From: Meandrina meandrites
Lineage: Eukaryota; Cnidaria; Anthozoa; Scleractinia; Meandrinidae
DNA length: 64,000 nucleotides
Direction of reading: 5' to 3'
Assembly (NCBI GenBank): GCA_963693305.1
Contig: OY855916.1
Span: 11,574,092 to 11,638,091, forward strand
Shown here: positions 50,001 to 56,811 of the stretch, piece after piece
How positions within the stretch are numbered: position 1 is the stretch's first letter
Layout of the letters: the number at the start of each line of letters is the position of its first letter
The notes under the pieces: generated by a model
Told to the model about the DNA's origin: nothing
Database searches by the model: none
What the model saw: the letters and a program-made list of their open reading frames with translations, nothing else
Program-made: the position numbers and the translations under genes

Positions 50001-51225
50001 TCAGATTAGTTTTAACTTAATCTTTTTTAACTTAGATATCCATTTTCAAGTACAATCACGATGGCCAAAATTCATCGGCACTTCTGGAATAATACCAACA
50101 CATTTTGATCACGAGGTTTGGTTACCTTAGTTTTACATCCCGCTTTTATTGATGATTCATAAAACTTTTTTTACCTCGTTTTCAAGTTGGGTAGCCCTGA
50201 CGCCATAAGGCTTAGCTTCCCTACTTAGAATAGAATAGAATTTAATTTAATCAGGAATCAGTAGCAGGTGGAGAAAAACAGTTGCCGATGGTCTGAGACT
50301 AAAGAACTTGTATGGATTTTTTCCTGTTTTACGTGTGAACTAGCCTTACTTCTTTCTGTACCATCTTCGATTAGAGGTAGCACGTGATTATTTTGGCGGG
50401 AATTTATGGCGATCCGACCTTTTTTGGATGCGATCCGGGTTTTGTCAGTCGGATCACATCCGGTCCAGGCTTTGTTAATCCGGTCCGATCCGGTCCGGGT
50501 TTTGTCAATCCAGTCCGATCCAATCCGGTCTGATCAAGGTTTTGTTAACGGCCGCATCTATCTACTTTAGTTGTATCAGTTGCTTGTAACTAGAGAACTG
50601 TAAGAGTCCACGCGTATGTTATTAGAATTGTGGCCTTGAAGGTCTTTTTTGGCAAAAAATCTTCTTAATTTGGAGGCAATAGTCACGTTCTCACTGTTCA
50701 ATTAGTTATTGACAAACTGGAATTCGATATGAGACTCATTGGATCTCGCCTCTTTTAACCAAGCCAAATATTCTCAATAATAAGAATGTCTGTTCGTTTG
50801 TAAAAGGCGAATCTGATCATTAACATTTCTTTAAAATGGGAGTTAACAATGAATTATGAAGTAGAAATTCATATACTACTCTGTTTAACTACTTAGTTAA
50901 AGAGTTCGGACTCGATTTGGGACCAGGTGCATGCCTTTTTCCTTCAATCCCAAACTTAACTGACATAAATACTGCAAATCGTTCAAGTACACCATGGCTT
51001 AATTTGGTTGAGAACATGATAGAAACCCAAAGAACAAAATCTTTAAAACTAATGATCAATAAAATCATTGTCATTAAAAGAGGCAATTGATTTTCTAATC
51101 TGTACCTCACATAAATCTTTGGTAACGCCTGTGGTTTGCTGTTGAGGGCTGGTAGTGGTTTCCAGTGAGTTTACTGGTCCACAGAACACCAACATAACAA
51201 CAAAATACGCGATAAACTGCGACAT
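31645..51225 (-). CDS. CTHRC1-like copy D: intact three-exon gene with a 15.9-kb first intron
   Basis: Join of 51225-51106, 35223-34852 and 32010-31645, all phase 0 with GT/AG sites, giving about 285 aa. Signal peptide MSQFIAYFVVMLVFCGPVNS; linker TTTSPQQQTTGVTKDLCE; 29 uninterrupted Gly-X-Y triplets starting [10 protein letters not shown]; then the CTHRC1 domain (TNWKQCVWKN, CNRWFFKLNGNECSGPM, YCENIPKGTVRVELWVGSC, TGWKSVSRIMIEE). The encoded protein should be secreted and trimeric. Intron 1 holds a SINE and a nested DNA element/BEL retrotransposon. Pairing of the 51-kb exon 1 with the 35-kb exon 2 is inferred from order, phase and shared intron motifs (gtatcagttgcttgtaacta at 50575). Transcription through the intron is untested. 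Confidence 0.75.
32599..32700. repeat. Foldback repeat
   Basis: gcagtggaggctaatgcgggg on the left is complemented by ccccgcattagcctccattgc on the right (about 25-bp arms, one or two mismatches). Confidence 0.75.
32735..32851. repeat. Foldback MITE with ~45-bp arms
   Basis: cacttaatgtctggtcccga...gttttgttttccc and its near-perfect reverse complement (gggaaaacaaaac...cgagggaccagacattaagtg) around a short centre containing tctcgaaacatcgaga. A compact non-autonomous element of a type I associate with corals. Confidence 0.85.
33262..33310. repeat. Hairpin built on a palindrome
   Basis: atcccgatcgggatacattt and aaatgtatcccgatcaggat form roughly 20-bp arms; atcccgatcgggat is itself palindromic. 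Confidence 0.8.
33418..33695. mobile_element. 278-bp MITE
   Basis: Terminal inverted repeats gagcagttttcaaatgagtg and its imperfect complement ending caagtgaaaaccgctc, flanked by TA (33416-33417, 33696-33697). The interior alternates accaaaaccaaag and ccaatcac motifs in both orientations, as in known cnidarian MITEs. No coding capacity. Confidence 0.75.
34415..34747. mobile_element. Degenerate mariner-type MITE (right end clear)
   Basis: The right end (cgtgtccgctataacgagagttgactgta) is a typical Tc1/mariner-MITE terminus. The left counterpart near 34415 (aaatgactctcgctattacg) is badly decayed. Boundaries are approximate. Confidence 0.35.
34852..35223 (-). CDS. CTHRC1-like copy D, exon 2 (collagen repeat)
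   Basis: 124 codons, open. Acceptor tttccag (the canonical CAG; copies A, C and E have TAG here) and donor gtaaga. It encodes 29 Gly-X-Y triplets and the WKQC motif. It differs from E in being richer in GPK/GPP triplets (GPKGERG, GPPGMMG), which favours a stable triple helix. Confidence 0.9.
35395..35470 (-). mobile_element. tRNA-like sequence (SINE head)
   Basis: The minus strand shows A box tagctcagtggttaga (35457-35442) and B box gcttcgattccc (35412-35401) with tRNA-like spacing. A region rich in aaatctgagtctcgg lies on its 3' side. The acceptor stem does not close well, so it is a tRNA-derived SINE or tRNA pseudogene, different in sequence from the SINE at 17516-17770. Confidence 0.65.
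35910..35914. other. BEL target site duplication (left copy)
   Basis: ATGCG immediately before the left LTR. The same five bases follow the right LTR (49754-49758). A 5-bp duplication fits BEL/Pao elements. Confidence 0.9.
35915..36164 (-). repeat. BEL LTR (3' LTR in element orientation)
   Basis: 250 bp, TG...CA ends. Identical to 49504-49753 except cacg/cgcg near 36029 and caaac/caaat near 36075. Confidence 0.95.
36165..36177 (-). other. BEL polypurine tract
   Basis: On the minus strand cgggaggggaaaa directly abuts the LTR: the plus-strand primer for reverse transcription. Confidence 0.8.
36251..38310 (-). pseudogene. BEL Pol: RNase H-like domain and integrase with C-terminal DUF5641-type domain
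   Basis: From about 38310 the frame reads PLKTVSIPRLELMGAL and YWVDSLNVGFWIRGQ (RNase H-like). An H2C2 zinc-binding region follows (HHESEGHQMGVNY...HL, CRECARRF; around 37360-37220). Then the integrase core with its three acidic residues: NCAVDFGGPY (~37130), KMLSDNGTNF (~36940) and FGGVFESM (~36810). The C-terminus (DVVMVIYPN, WKVGRIERTYPGRDQLVRVV) is the DUF5641-type tail of BEL integrases. The frame is open to 36251 but is cut from the upstream RT by a frameshift near 38300; the first ~30 codons upstream of that in this frame are out-of-frame noise. Confidence 0.85.
38287..39858 (-). pseudogene. BEL Pol: reverse transcriptase and start of RNase H (two in-frame stops)
   Basis: The frame from 39858 (just after the hAT insertion) runs through LPHFPVVRPDKVTTKVRIVF, FDGSAPFEG, LVGDISQMYH (motif A Asp), a TAG at 39087-39085, then FGGCYCPFCAQFTW and NHCYMDDLMPSVDS (catalytic YMDD). 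KTLGVSWS, FDPLGFLAPFVV, a TAA at 38526-38524 and HTFSDASEKAYAAAVY (RNase H-like) follow before the frameshift near 38300. Both stops interrupt otherwise well conserved sequence, so they look like recent nonsense mutations. Confidence 0.85.
39848..39855. other. 8-bp target site duplication of the hAT insertion (left)
   Basis: TCTGCTCC, repeated at 40923-40930 right after the element. An 8-bp duplication is the hAT hallmark. Confidence 0.9.
39856..40922 (+). mobile_element. hAT-superfamily element (1067 bp, non-autonomous) inserted in BEL pol
   Basis: Perfect 15-bp terminal inverted repeats CATAGGCGTACGGGC / GCCCGTACGCCTATG and 8-bp target duplications TCTGCTCC. The right half encodes a plus-strand relic of a hAT transposase dimerisation domain (40490-40720: IPATSCSAERSFSALRRLKT, TYLRN, then frameshifts), so the element derives from an autonomous hAT by internal deletion. 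Contains a long poly-C tract (about 40868-40896). Removing it rejoins the BEL frame at a conserved position. Confidence 0.9.
40490..40720 (+). pseudogene. hAT transposase C-terminal (dimerisation) domain relic
   Basis: Translation shows the signature ATSCSAERSFSALRRLKTYL of hAT C-terminal domains (the hATC/ZMYM-like group), then a frameshift. A further piece, RIIDIFGRRNGRDSYFF, completes the C-terminus just before the terminal repeat. The N-terminal zinc finger and catalytic region are deleted. Confidence 0.75.
40923..42101 (-). pseudogene. BEL Gag C-terminus (zinc knuckles) and aspartic protease
   Basis: Open from 42100 to the hAT insertion. HTMILEKIPERLLAQYYRWL is a BEL Gag block. It is followed by Cys/His knuckles (CCVCTGNHALLKCEAF, CFRCFADDHHGKTC, CGINGCKGTHQNLLH; about 41640-41480) and a DUF1758-type aspartic protease (TVNCLLDEGNDTTYVNEDIV; about 41245). 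RIDVLLGADI is the last block before the hAT element at 40922. A TGA at 42103-42101 separates it from the upstream Gag. Confidence 0.85.
42101..42997 (-). pseudogene. BEL Gag central region (DUF1759-type) and coiled coil
   Basis: Minus-strand frame from about 42997: a long charged coiled coil (MEKIQEQQENTLQVMSRLEN...; RRKEKERAEMEARLRRDRLE), a TAA at 42691-42689, more coiled coil, then RIPIFSGNKMDFQRWNAAF, MLRLEACFAGEAANTIKG and YEAAKSRLFRKYGG, the DUF1759 Gag core, ending at a TGA (42103-42101). All pieces are in one frame, so only nonsense mutations break it. Confidence 0.8.
43000..43036. repeat. Perfect 17-bp-arm hairpin at the insertion edge
   Basis: tctcgtgtcgtcatgac, a 3-nt loop aac, then gtcatgacgacacgaga. 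It coincides with the left end of the 6.2-kb insertion, so the terminal repeat itself is folded back. Confidence 0.9.
43048..43158. repeat. Short direct repeats
   Basis: tttgctttgtgaggccgc occurs at about 43071 and 43132, and ttttcccgccatgtcaa twice in between (43092 and 43111). A small interleaved duplication. Confidence 0.7.
43215..43794. mobile_element. 580-bp MITE
   Basis: Ends gatcgttttcacgtgac and gtgacagtgaaaacgatc are imperfect inverted repeats. Near the middle, tattggtgtacc...ggtacaccaata (43572-43601) is a strong palindrome. No coding sequence. The superfamily is undetermined. Confidence 0.55.
44050..44300 (+). pseudogene. PIF/Harbinger transposase fragment (DDE_4 type)
   Basis: Plus-strand reading: LLAGDSAYSLTNWLVKPYPD (the GD.AYPL...LL.PY block containing a catalytic Asp), LTQEQRKF, a frameshift near 44210, then VVERAFGMLKVRWRIALKKV (the ERAFG.LK.RW block with the catalytic Glu). 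These are the last two catalytic blocks of Harbinger transposases. The upstream part is missing. Confidence 0.8.
44532..44967 (-). pseudogene. Harbinger-associated Myb/SANT-like DNA-binding protein fragment
   Basis: Minus-strand pieces in two frames: ETHELLEAWAPKFTKLWG (about 44860-44800), then KKKIKIWNDIYSSYKERCPE, QQVKKRQQNLEYEFKQFKQR and GEDGIQKIKEGFPYFNILSK. The W...K.W..I...Y....G/P-type spacing and K-rich linker match Myb/SANT-like (trihelix/MADF-type) proteins that PIF/Harbinger elements carry as a second gene. It lies next to and convergent with the transposase relic. Frameshifted. Confidence 0.65.
45106..47453. mobile_element. TTAA-flanked DNA transposon (2.35 kb)
   Basis: Ends AGGGCAACTCTTGG and CCAAGAGTTGCCCT flanked by TTAA (45102-45105, 47454-47457). 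Further imperfect inverted homology extends about 200 bp in (for example acgtcacaggtgtggaa at 45293 and ttccacacctgtgacgt at 47251). The AGGG start with TTAA target suggests Kolobok or piggyBac types. The interior holds one exon-like decayed frame (45330-45540). No transposase core is recognised. Confidence 0.75.
45330..45537 (+). pseudogene. Decayed exon with Ser-rich start and FQPWRFEP motif
   Basis: Plus strand: MADSNSCESSTSASDSTDF, TAG, a short acidic stretch, TAA, then MVFQPWRFEPPGK and ADGDEW ending at a possible gtgagt donor. An acidic/Ser-rich lead followed by an FxFEP motif and a DEW/DWC motif resembles the N-terminus of P2X7-like zinc-binding proteins that are abundant in cnidarian transposons. 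This is a pattern memory, not a proven match. Confidence 0.3.
47815..48992. repeat. ~150-bp direct repeat pair flanking ~0.85 kb
   Basis: gacgtttttttggtaaatatcataaataatatg... through ctcagcaaaatgttccc occurs at 47820-47990 and again at 48865-48990, with a 38-bp indel. The DNA between shows no gene. It could be a solo arrangement of a longer element with terminal direct repeats. Confidence 0.65.
49202..49388 (-). pseudogene. BEL Gag N-terminus, cut off by the composite insertion
   Basis: Starts near 49388 (MSEDGKDVESTEAVSQE) and includes EKRNAKSQMTRLLNKLVIVL, the basic/helical N-terminal Gag block of BEL elements, then is interrupted at the insertion boundary. It is the expected first coding segment about 115 bp from the right LTR. 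The remaining Gag resumes at about 42998. Confidence 0.65.
49485..49503 (-). other. BEL primer-binding site
   Basis: Minus-strand tttggtccttcgagagccgg begins right after the LTR, the position where a tRNA 3' end pairs to start reverse transcription. The tRNA species is not assigned. Confidence 0.65.
49504..49753 (-). repeat. BEL LTR (5' LTR in element orientation)
   Basis: 250 bp, TG...CA ends, two differences from 35915-36164, followed by the target duplication ATGCG at 49754-49758. Transcription of the element starts here on the minus strand. Confidence 0.95.
49759..50395. other. Right interior of the long-TIR DNA element
   Basis: Non-coding. Together with 35726-35909 it forms the interior of the element that received the BEL insertion. 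No transposase motif. Confidence 0.55.
51106..51225 (-). CDS. CTHRC1-like copy D, exon 1 (signal peptide)
   Basis: 40 codons from ATG 51225-51223: MSQFIAYFVVMLVFCGPVNS then LETTTSPQQQ and KDLCE, donor gtacag. An in-frame ATG 30 bp upstream (MLFGCSICWD...) is possible, but the start chosen aligns with the other copies. The flanks match copy B (15010-15600). Confidence 0.85.
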
Positions 51226-51365
51226 GTCCCAACAGATAGAACAGCCAAACAGCAACAGCCAGGGGCTTCGCGTCCGTGTGGTTTAACTCGCTTCGAGTTC
51301 CGTGATGGTATGTGCTCAGACACTTCTTTTTATCGCATGGAATGTAATTTAAATCCTAATGAGCA

Positions 51366-51440
51366 TAGATAAGATTCTGTCTGTATGAAAAGATAAGGAG
51401 ACCTCTAATCAAACACGTGCAGACTGGAGATAACATTTTA
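51366..51440 (-). promoter_or_regulatory. Candidate regulatory block of copy D: GATA motifs plus CACGTG
   Basis: AGATAAG at 51367, AGATAAG at 51391, CACGTG at 51414 and AGATAAC at 51428, about 140-215 bp upstream of the ATG. Same order as upstream of copy B. Inference only. Confidence 0.3.
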
Positions 51441-53613
51441 TTTGCCAAATAACTCCCAGGGGAGTGGGAGCTCGAGGACTCACCTAGTAAAAAAGAGTAC
51501 TATAGGATTTGCTGTTTGGTTTTATATTTGGTAGGATTTACGTCTATTTTTAAGTAGAGTTAAGAGGAAGGATTTAAGAGGGCACGAAAAATGTTATTGG
51601 GAATTGGTGACCCTAGTCGTTACCATTAGCACATGTTTCTCGCGGGCGCCAAGTGTGTTCACACGAGTATTACTATACTCAGCAGAATAAATCCATGTAA
51701 ACCAGTTTGTAGAATTTGTAACTTGACTGATTATGTCTGAATTCATAGGATCATAAGAAGTTACCTGAAATTGATGTATTGACACATGACACCATTACGT
51801 CTATTTGCTAACAAATGTCCTACGGTTGTAACATTCTTGCTCTAACAGATGGTAATGATTGAACAGTATAGTCCTCAAACAGCATCACCGCGTTATATGT
51901 TTCAACTGCAGCAAAAATAAAACCTTTGCGTGATTTGAGATTAAGTTAAAGGCGTTGACAAGAGTTTTGTCAAATAGATAACTAGCAGTGAGCCTTTTCG
52001 TCAAGTCACGATGGTTTCGTAATGTTTCTTTTTGTTTCTGAACGTGCATCAGATATCTATTGCACGACTAACATGTGCAAATAAATATGATGAACATTAT
52101 AGATACCCAAAAATGCTCCGCCCTATTTCTGTTTTCCCACCTCATCGAATACGGGGAAACAGATAGAAGTTTTAAAATAAAATAAATCACTTTATTTGAG
52201 TGTCGATATATGTAGCACTACTGTGCTAATTGGGGACACTGTAAATCTGAGGAAACAAATATCATAAATCGAGCAGAAACTTGTCAAAACTCCCAAGTGA
52301 CAGGAGCCTTACCAGTTGGCGTGGAGGAGTTAAATCCGCCGGAGACCACCAAAGACAAATCCATCCAGTGGCAGGGAGGATTACAATTCCAGCGCCCTAT
52401 TTACTAGGCCAGGCTGTCTGGCCTCCTAAGTTGGGAGGAACTTTAAGGAATGTGCACATATTGGGAACTATTAAGTCCAATCGCAACCGTTTCAAAATGT
52501 TCTCCTTGCAAACCTCTCTTATTGTCAAAGGGAACTTATATTAGCTATTCTTTATACTTTCGTTACCTTTCCTCACTCTCCCCTGCCCGCTCCCTCCCAT
52601 CCCTTTCTTGTTGGGTTGCAAAGAATTACGTTTCGTTTGAGCGAAGAGGATTAGAACGTTAAGAGATTTAATATATTATCCGTTGGTATTCCTAGTAATA
52701 AGGCAAGTACAGCTGAATCTCGATAACTCGAATCTGCAAGGGATATCGAAAAAGGTTCGAGTTATCGGGGATTCGAGTTATCCAGGGTAAAATTAGTAAG
52801 AAAATGACCTGGAGGGAAAAAGGTTCGAGTTATCTGGATTCAACTGTAATGTTTTCCTGGTTCACTCTTTACACCAGAAGCATTCTCTGTATTATTTCAT
52901 CTGATTGGTCAGGTACTGATATTTATATCAGTCACGTGTTTTTCATTTACGCTTGAAGTGTAATTAGTAACACCAGCGACACACCATATCGGCTATGAAA
53001 GGTTGTTGTATTTTTTAAAACAAAATTACTGTAGGTTTTCGTTCATTTTTGACCGTAGGGACTCTTCTAGTAAGTTTCTCAATTGATTCAGTTTCATGCG
53101 AAAAACCGAGACACTGGGCAAATGGCTTATAATTTCAGCCCATATCAATTAAAATTTCAGCCCATTTCTCAGCTGTCAGTGAATTTTACAGATCTCAGCT
53201 ATCCCGGTCAGTTGCAACATGATACACTGGAACATTACAAAAACAAACAGTGCTATGTATCACTGCAGTGTGTATAGAAGTGTTGTCTATCGAGTAAAGT
53301 CAATTTTAATGGAACCTGCCACTTGACTGGCAAAACATATCGCTAGGAGTTCTTTATAGTTAAATCGAGTGCGACTTTATGACATGATCTATCAAACGAA
53401 AAAGCTTCTTATCATAATATTCATTTGAATCCAACAAAAACAAAAACAGTTTCGCGAGTTTTTTACGAACTTAACAAATGTTTAAACGATTGTGGCCTTA
53501 CTTTTACACATGCACATAGCTAAAAGACATTTCACGGAAATCCAACAAAAATGAATGTCTTTTATCACTACTTAATGTCGTTCAAAAAATTATCAGTAGT
53601 AAGGACTGATTAA
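51441..53613. other. Spacer between copies D and E
   Basis: Homologous to 15530-19410 without the TTAA element (empty site at 51563-51577). Contains the second copy of the SINE and repeated cgagttatcg-type motifs (52720-52840). No gene. Confidence 0.7.
52191..52421 (-). mobile_element. tRNA-derived SINE, B box deleted
   Basis: Same insertion as 17516-17770. A deletion of about 25 bp removes the pol III B box (gggaggattacaattcc here versus gggaggaggatttgaacccg... there), and the A box is mutated. It is a relic that cannot be transcribed by pol III. Confidence 0.75.
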
Positions 53614-55217
53614 TTAGGACTGGGGCCTAGACACTTCCTGGATCATTATCCGGGACACCGATTTCCATCCAGTGTTAGCGTCACCCAAAGTATGGCCATT
53701 AGGACATGATCCTACCCATAATTCCACTCTAACCGTGCCCTGTGGGATGTTTTCACAGTATCCCTCAAATGATCGATGATGAAGCAGATTGGGACTGCCA
53801 GATGGCCAGCTATTGTACACAACAGCATCGATTGTCATTGGTCCGCTGCATTCATTACCATTTAACTTGAAGAACCACCGGTTACACTTAGAAGAACCAA
53901 TGACTCTCATGTTTCCCTGGAATGACACTTTGATCGCTGTTTCAGACAGCAGCTTATTAAACGAGCAGTCCTGGAACAACAATAAGTGAAACAAGTCAGT
54001 GTAAAGCATATAATCTAATGTATAACATCGAAATAATTCGTAGATGATCAGTTGATGTCGTCGTGGGGTGAAGAAGAAGGAGCTATCTATGAATCCACAG
54101 TATTAAATCAATTTGGAATTAAAAATTCTTATTCCCATAAAAAATGAAGATTTCTCGAAATCTTTACCAAAATTTGGATTTACATAATTTCATGTAAATC
54201 ATTCTTCCAGCCATTCCCAATAAGAACATTTTTCTTTTACCTTGATCTTTCCGTTATCTTTACCGTCGCTGTTTTTCCACACACATTGTTTCCAGTTGGT
54301 TTGTGGCACTGCACTAGAAGGACTTTTCACGCTTTCTCCTTTCTCACCCTTGTCGCCTTTTATTCCTTGATCTCCCACAAGTCCCCGCGCTCCTTTCATT
54401 CCCATCATTCCTGGTTGTCCGTTTTTCCCACGTGGCCCTTCATAACCTATTTCTCCCTTTTGTCCCAGCATTCCTTGCGATCCCTTGTCCCCAGTCTGTC
54501 CTTTAACTCCATCTCTTCCCTGTGGACCTTGCGGGCCTGGAATACCAGGCATTCCCGGCATGCCATTTGATCCTGGAATACCTGGAAATCCATGTGTAGA
54601 TATGGATTTCTAGAAAGGAAAATAGCACGAAAACAATATGACGATACATATTCTGACCTCACTGTCAGACAGTGCGAAAAATAATCTGCATTCTTTAGTC
54701 TCTAACTGCTTTAGCAGTATCAGTTACTCCATAAACTAGAGTCAACGGGTCTGTTACTTTTCATCAAGCATATTTGGTCTCTTCTTTCTTGATCAGGTCA
54801 AATTCAAAGCATGTCTGTTCTCTTGTGAAGCTGGCTAGTATCACAGACATAATTAACATTTCTATAAAGAATTGACAATGATTTAGCCTGAGGCGGAAAC
54901 TTCATCCGTTCTGTTGACTTAATTTGGGACCAAGAGAATGCCTTTTGCATCACTCCCAAACTTTAGAGCCACAAATACTATCTGATGAGTCATGCAAATA
55001 CATTTAGCCTTGACTTGGCTGGAAAAAGTACCTAATCTTTAAAATCCGTGTTTAATAAATCGATTATCAGTAAAATGGGCAATTGATATTCTTATTGTAC
55101 CTCACATAAGTCTTTGGTAGCGCCGTTGGTTTGTTGTTGAGGGCTGGTAGTGGTTTCCAGTGAGCTCCCTGTTCCGCAGAACATCAACAAAACAACAAAA
55201 TACGCAAACTGCACCAT
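53614..55217 (-). CDS. CTHRC1-like copy E: compact intact three-exon gene
   Basis: Exon 1 is 55217-55101 (39 codons, MVQFAYFVVLLMFCGTGSSL). Exon 2 is 54609-54241 (123 codons; 29 uninterrupted Gly-X-Y triplets, then TNWKQCVWKNSDGKDNGKIK). Exon 3 is 53970-53614 (DCSFNKLLSETAIKVSFQGN ... MIQEVSRPQS, TAA). Total about 280 aa, all phase-0 introns (0.27 and 0.49 kb) with GT/AG sites, no stop or frameshift. The protein is predicted to be secreted: a short collagen triple helix followed by the CTHRC1 C1q-like globular domain with conserved cysteines. In vertebrates the family acts in Wnt/planar polarity and matrix remodelling. Here the function is unknown. Closest paralogue in the window is copy C. 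Confidence 0.88.
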
Positions 55218-55331
55218 GTTCGAACAGATAGAACTAAAAACAGCAGCAGTACTTTGCGTTTTTACGGTACGAACTCGCTTTGTCACTGGCTCCGTAATAC
55301 TATATGCTTTCTTTTCAAGACGCCTCTTTAT

Positions 55332-55337
55332 CACGTG
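55332..55337 (-). promoter_or_regulatory. CACGTG E-box upstream of copy E
   Basis: About 115 bp upstream of the ATG, in ctctttatcacgtgggaata, the same context as upstream of copy C. The GATA trio of B/D is absent. Inference from position. Confidence 0.25.
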
Positions 55338-56057
55338 GGAATAAATACCTGTCAGCAATCTCCCTGGGGTTTGGGTGCTTCTCTTATTAAGTACTTGAAG
55401 AGGGCTGATGCAGATTTTGCTACGAGTTTTATTTCAGTTTAAAATAGAGTATGGTATTGTCTTTTGTACTAATAGTTACGGTATGTCGAAGTTTAGTCTG
55501 AAAAATGGTATTGAGAAACACATATGTTTAGCTGCGACAGAAGCGTGAAGCGTGATCTATTAGCACATACACAGACGCCCGCAAGGTGACAGCAGCACAA
55601 GGTCAATTGAAGTGACCTGGAATTTACTATTAGAGCCAAGACAATAAACAACACAAGGCGGATGGCATGCCATAGTTGTAATTCGGGGAGAAGGAGGGGG
55701 GGCTGTACGTATACATAAAATATTTTGAACGGGGAGGTTCTGCCTCGAGTTCCATGCCCTTACCCTTTTATGTTGCATTTTTGACAGAAAATTTAACCCT
55801 TTCATATATCATTTCACTTAAATAACCCCTTCATATGCTTGGATAAATAAAGCGTTCAAAGGTTCTGTTTGAAATTTGGAAAGGCTCTTTTAAATACACA
55901 ATTGACAGCTTTTCCTATCTTTTTCTGTGCTCCAACTCTTCAAATACCTTCCCTTTACATGCGGCCTGAAAAAGGTAACTCTTTTGGGCAGATCTGATTC
56001 AGATGTCGAGCCAGAGTCGTGCCAAATTCAGGATTTACTGAAGTCACTTAACAATTA
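55338..56057. other. Upstream spacer of copy E
   Basis: Homologous to 21160-22060, with a deletion relative to it near 55540 (the segment 21370-21620 is missing). No gene. Confidence 0.65.
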
Positions 56058-56350
56058 GTCAGCGGTGATCAAGCAAAAATGGCGCTGCAAAATACATTTA
56101 TGCCTCTTACCCGCTTTCCCAAACTAACTAGGTGCAAATACATTTAGCCTTGACTTGGCTGGAAAAAGTACCTAATCTTTAAAATCCGCGTTTAATAAAT
56201 CGATTATCAGTAAAATAGGCAATTGATATTCTTATTGTACCTCACATAAGTCTTTGGTAGCGCCGTTGGTTTGTCAGCGGTGATCAAGCAAAAATGGCGC
56301 TGCAAATACATTTATGCCTCTTACCCGCTTTCCCAAACTAACTAGGTGCA
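56058..56350. repeat. 78-bp tandem duplication with filler copied from copy E exon 1
   Basis: The segment starting gtcagcggtgatcaagcaaa (56058-56136) recurs at 56273-56350. The 136 bp between the two copies match 54998-55133, that is intron 1 and the 3' part of exon 1 of copy E. The result includes an orphan exon scrap at 56241-56272. Confidence 0.85.
56241..56272 (-). pseudogene. Exon 1 scrap of a CTHRC1-like gene
   Basis: Encodes QTNGATKDLCE-like residues followed by the gtacaa donor. It is the 3' third of exon 1 carried by the filler insertion, without a start or signal peptide. Confidence 0.85.
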
Positions 56351-56811
56351 TTGCCAAGGCTGACCTCTGTTTACTGGGAATCACCTGAGATAAAAAAAAA
56401 AACAAGCTATGAGTTTGCAAAATGTCGGCCATCATTGTGGCCGTTTATTTAACAACAAAACCAAATTACAGTCATTTTTTTTTTTTTTATTGGAACAATA
56501 CAATACAAAAGGAAAGTACATTCACACACACAAAAAAAATTAAACTAATAATAATAAAACACTAACAATAATAACTAGTTAGGATACCTATGAATAAAAA
56601 AAAAAGTCGTCAAAAATAACCACAGTAACTAACAAGATACTACTTCTTCAGTAAACAGAAATTACAGCAAGGTTTGCAGGTAAGGTTGATATAAAAATTA
56701 CAGTTGAAAAACAAAAGGGAAAGGGACGTTGAATACAATTTCACTTTACATTTAAGTGTTATGACGGGTATTAATTATACAATATATGTTAACAAACACA
56801 CTGGAAAGACA

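Larger units (their letters stand above)
35575..50553. mobile_element. DNA element with ~150-bp terminal inverted repeats, host of the BEL insertion
   Basis: Left arm 35575-35725 (gccgttaacaaaatctggat...) and right arm 50396-50553 are imperfect reverse complements. Each is made of quasi-repeats such as ggatcggactggat and acaaaacccgg. Without the BEL element (35915-49753) it is about 1.1 kb and has no transposase. A target duplication could not be settled because ggccgtt/aacggcc is itself palindromic. It lies in intron 1 of copy D. Confidence 0.7.
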
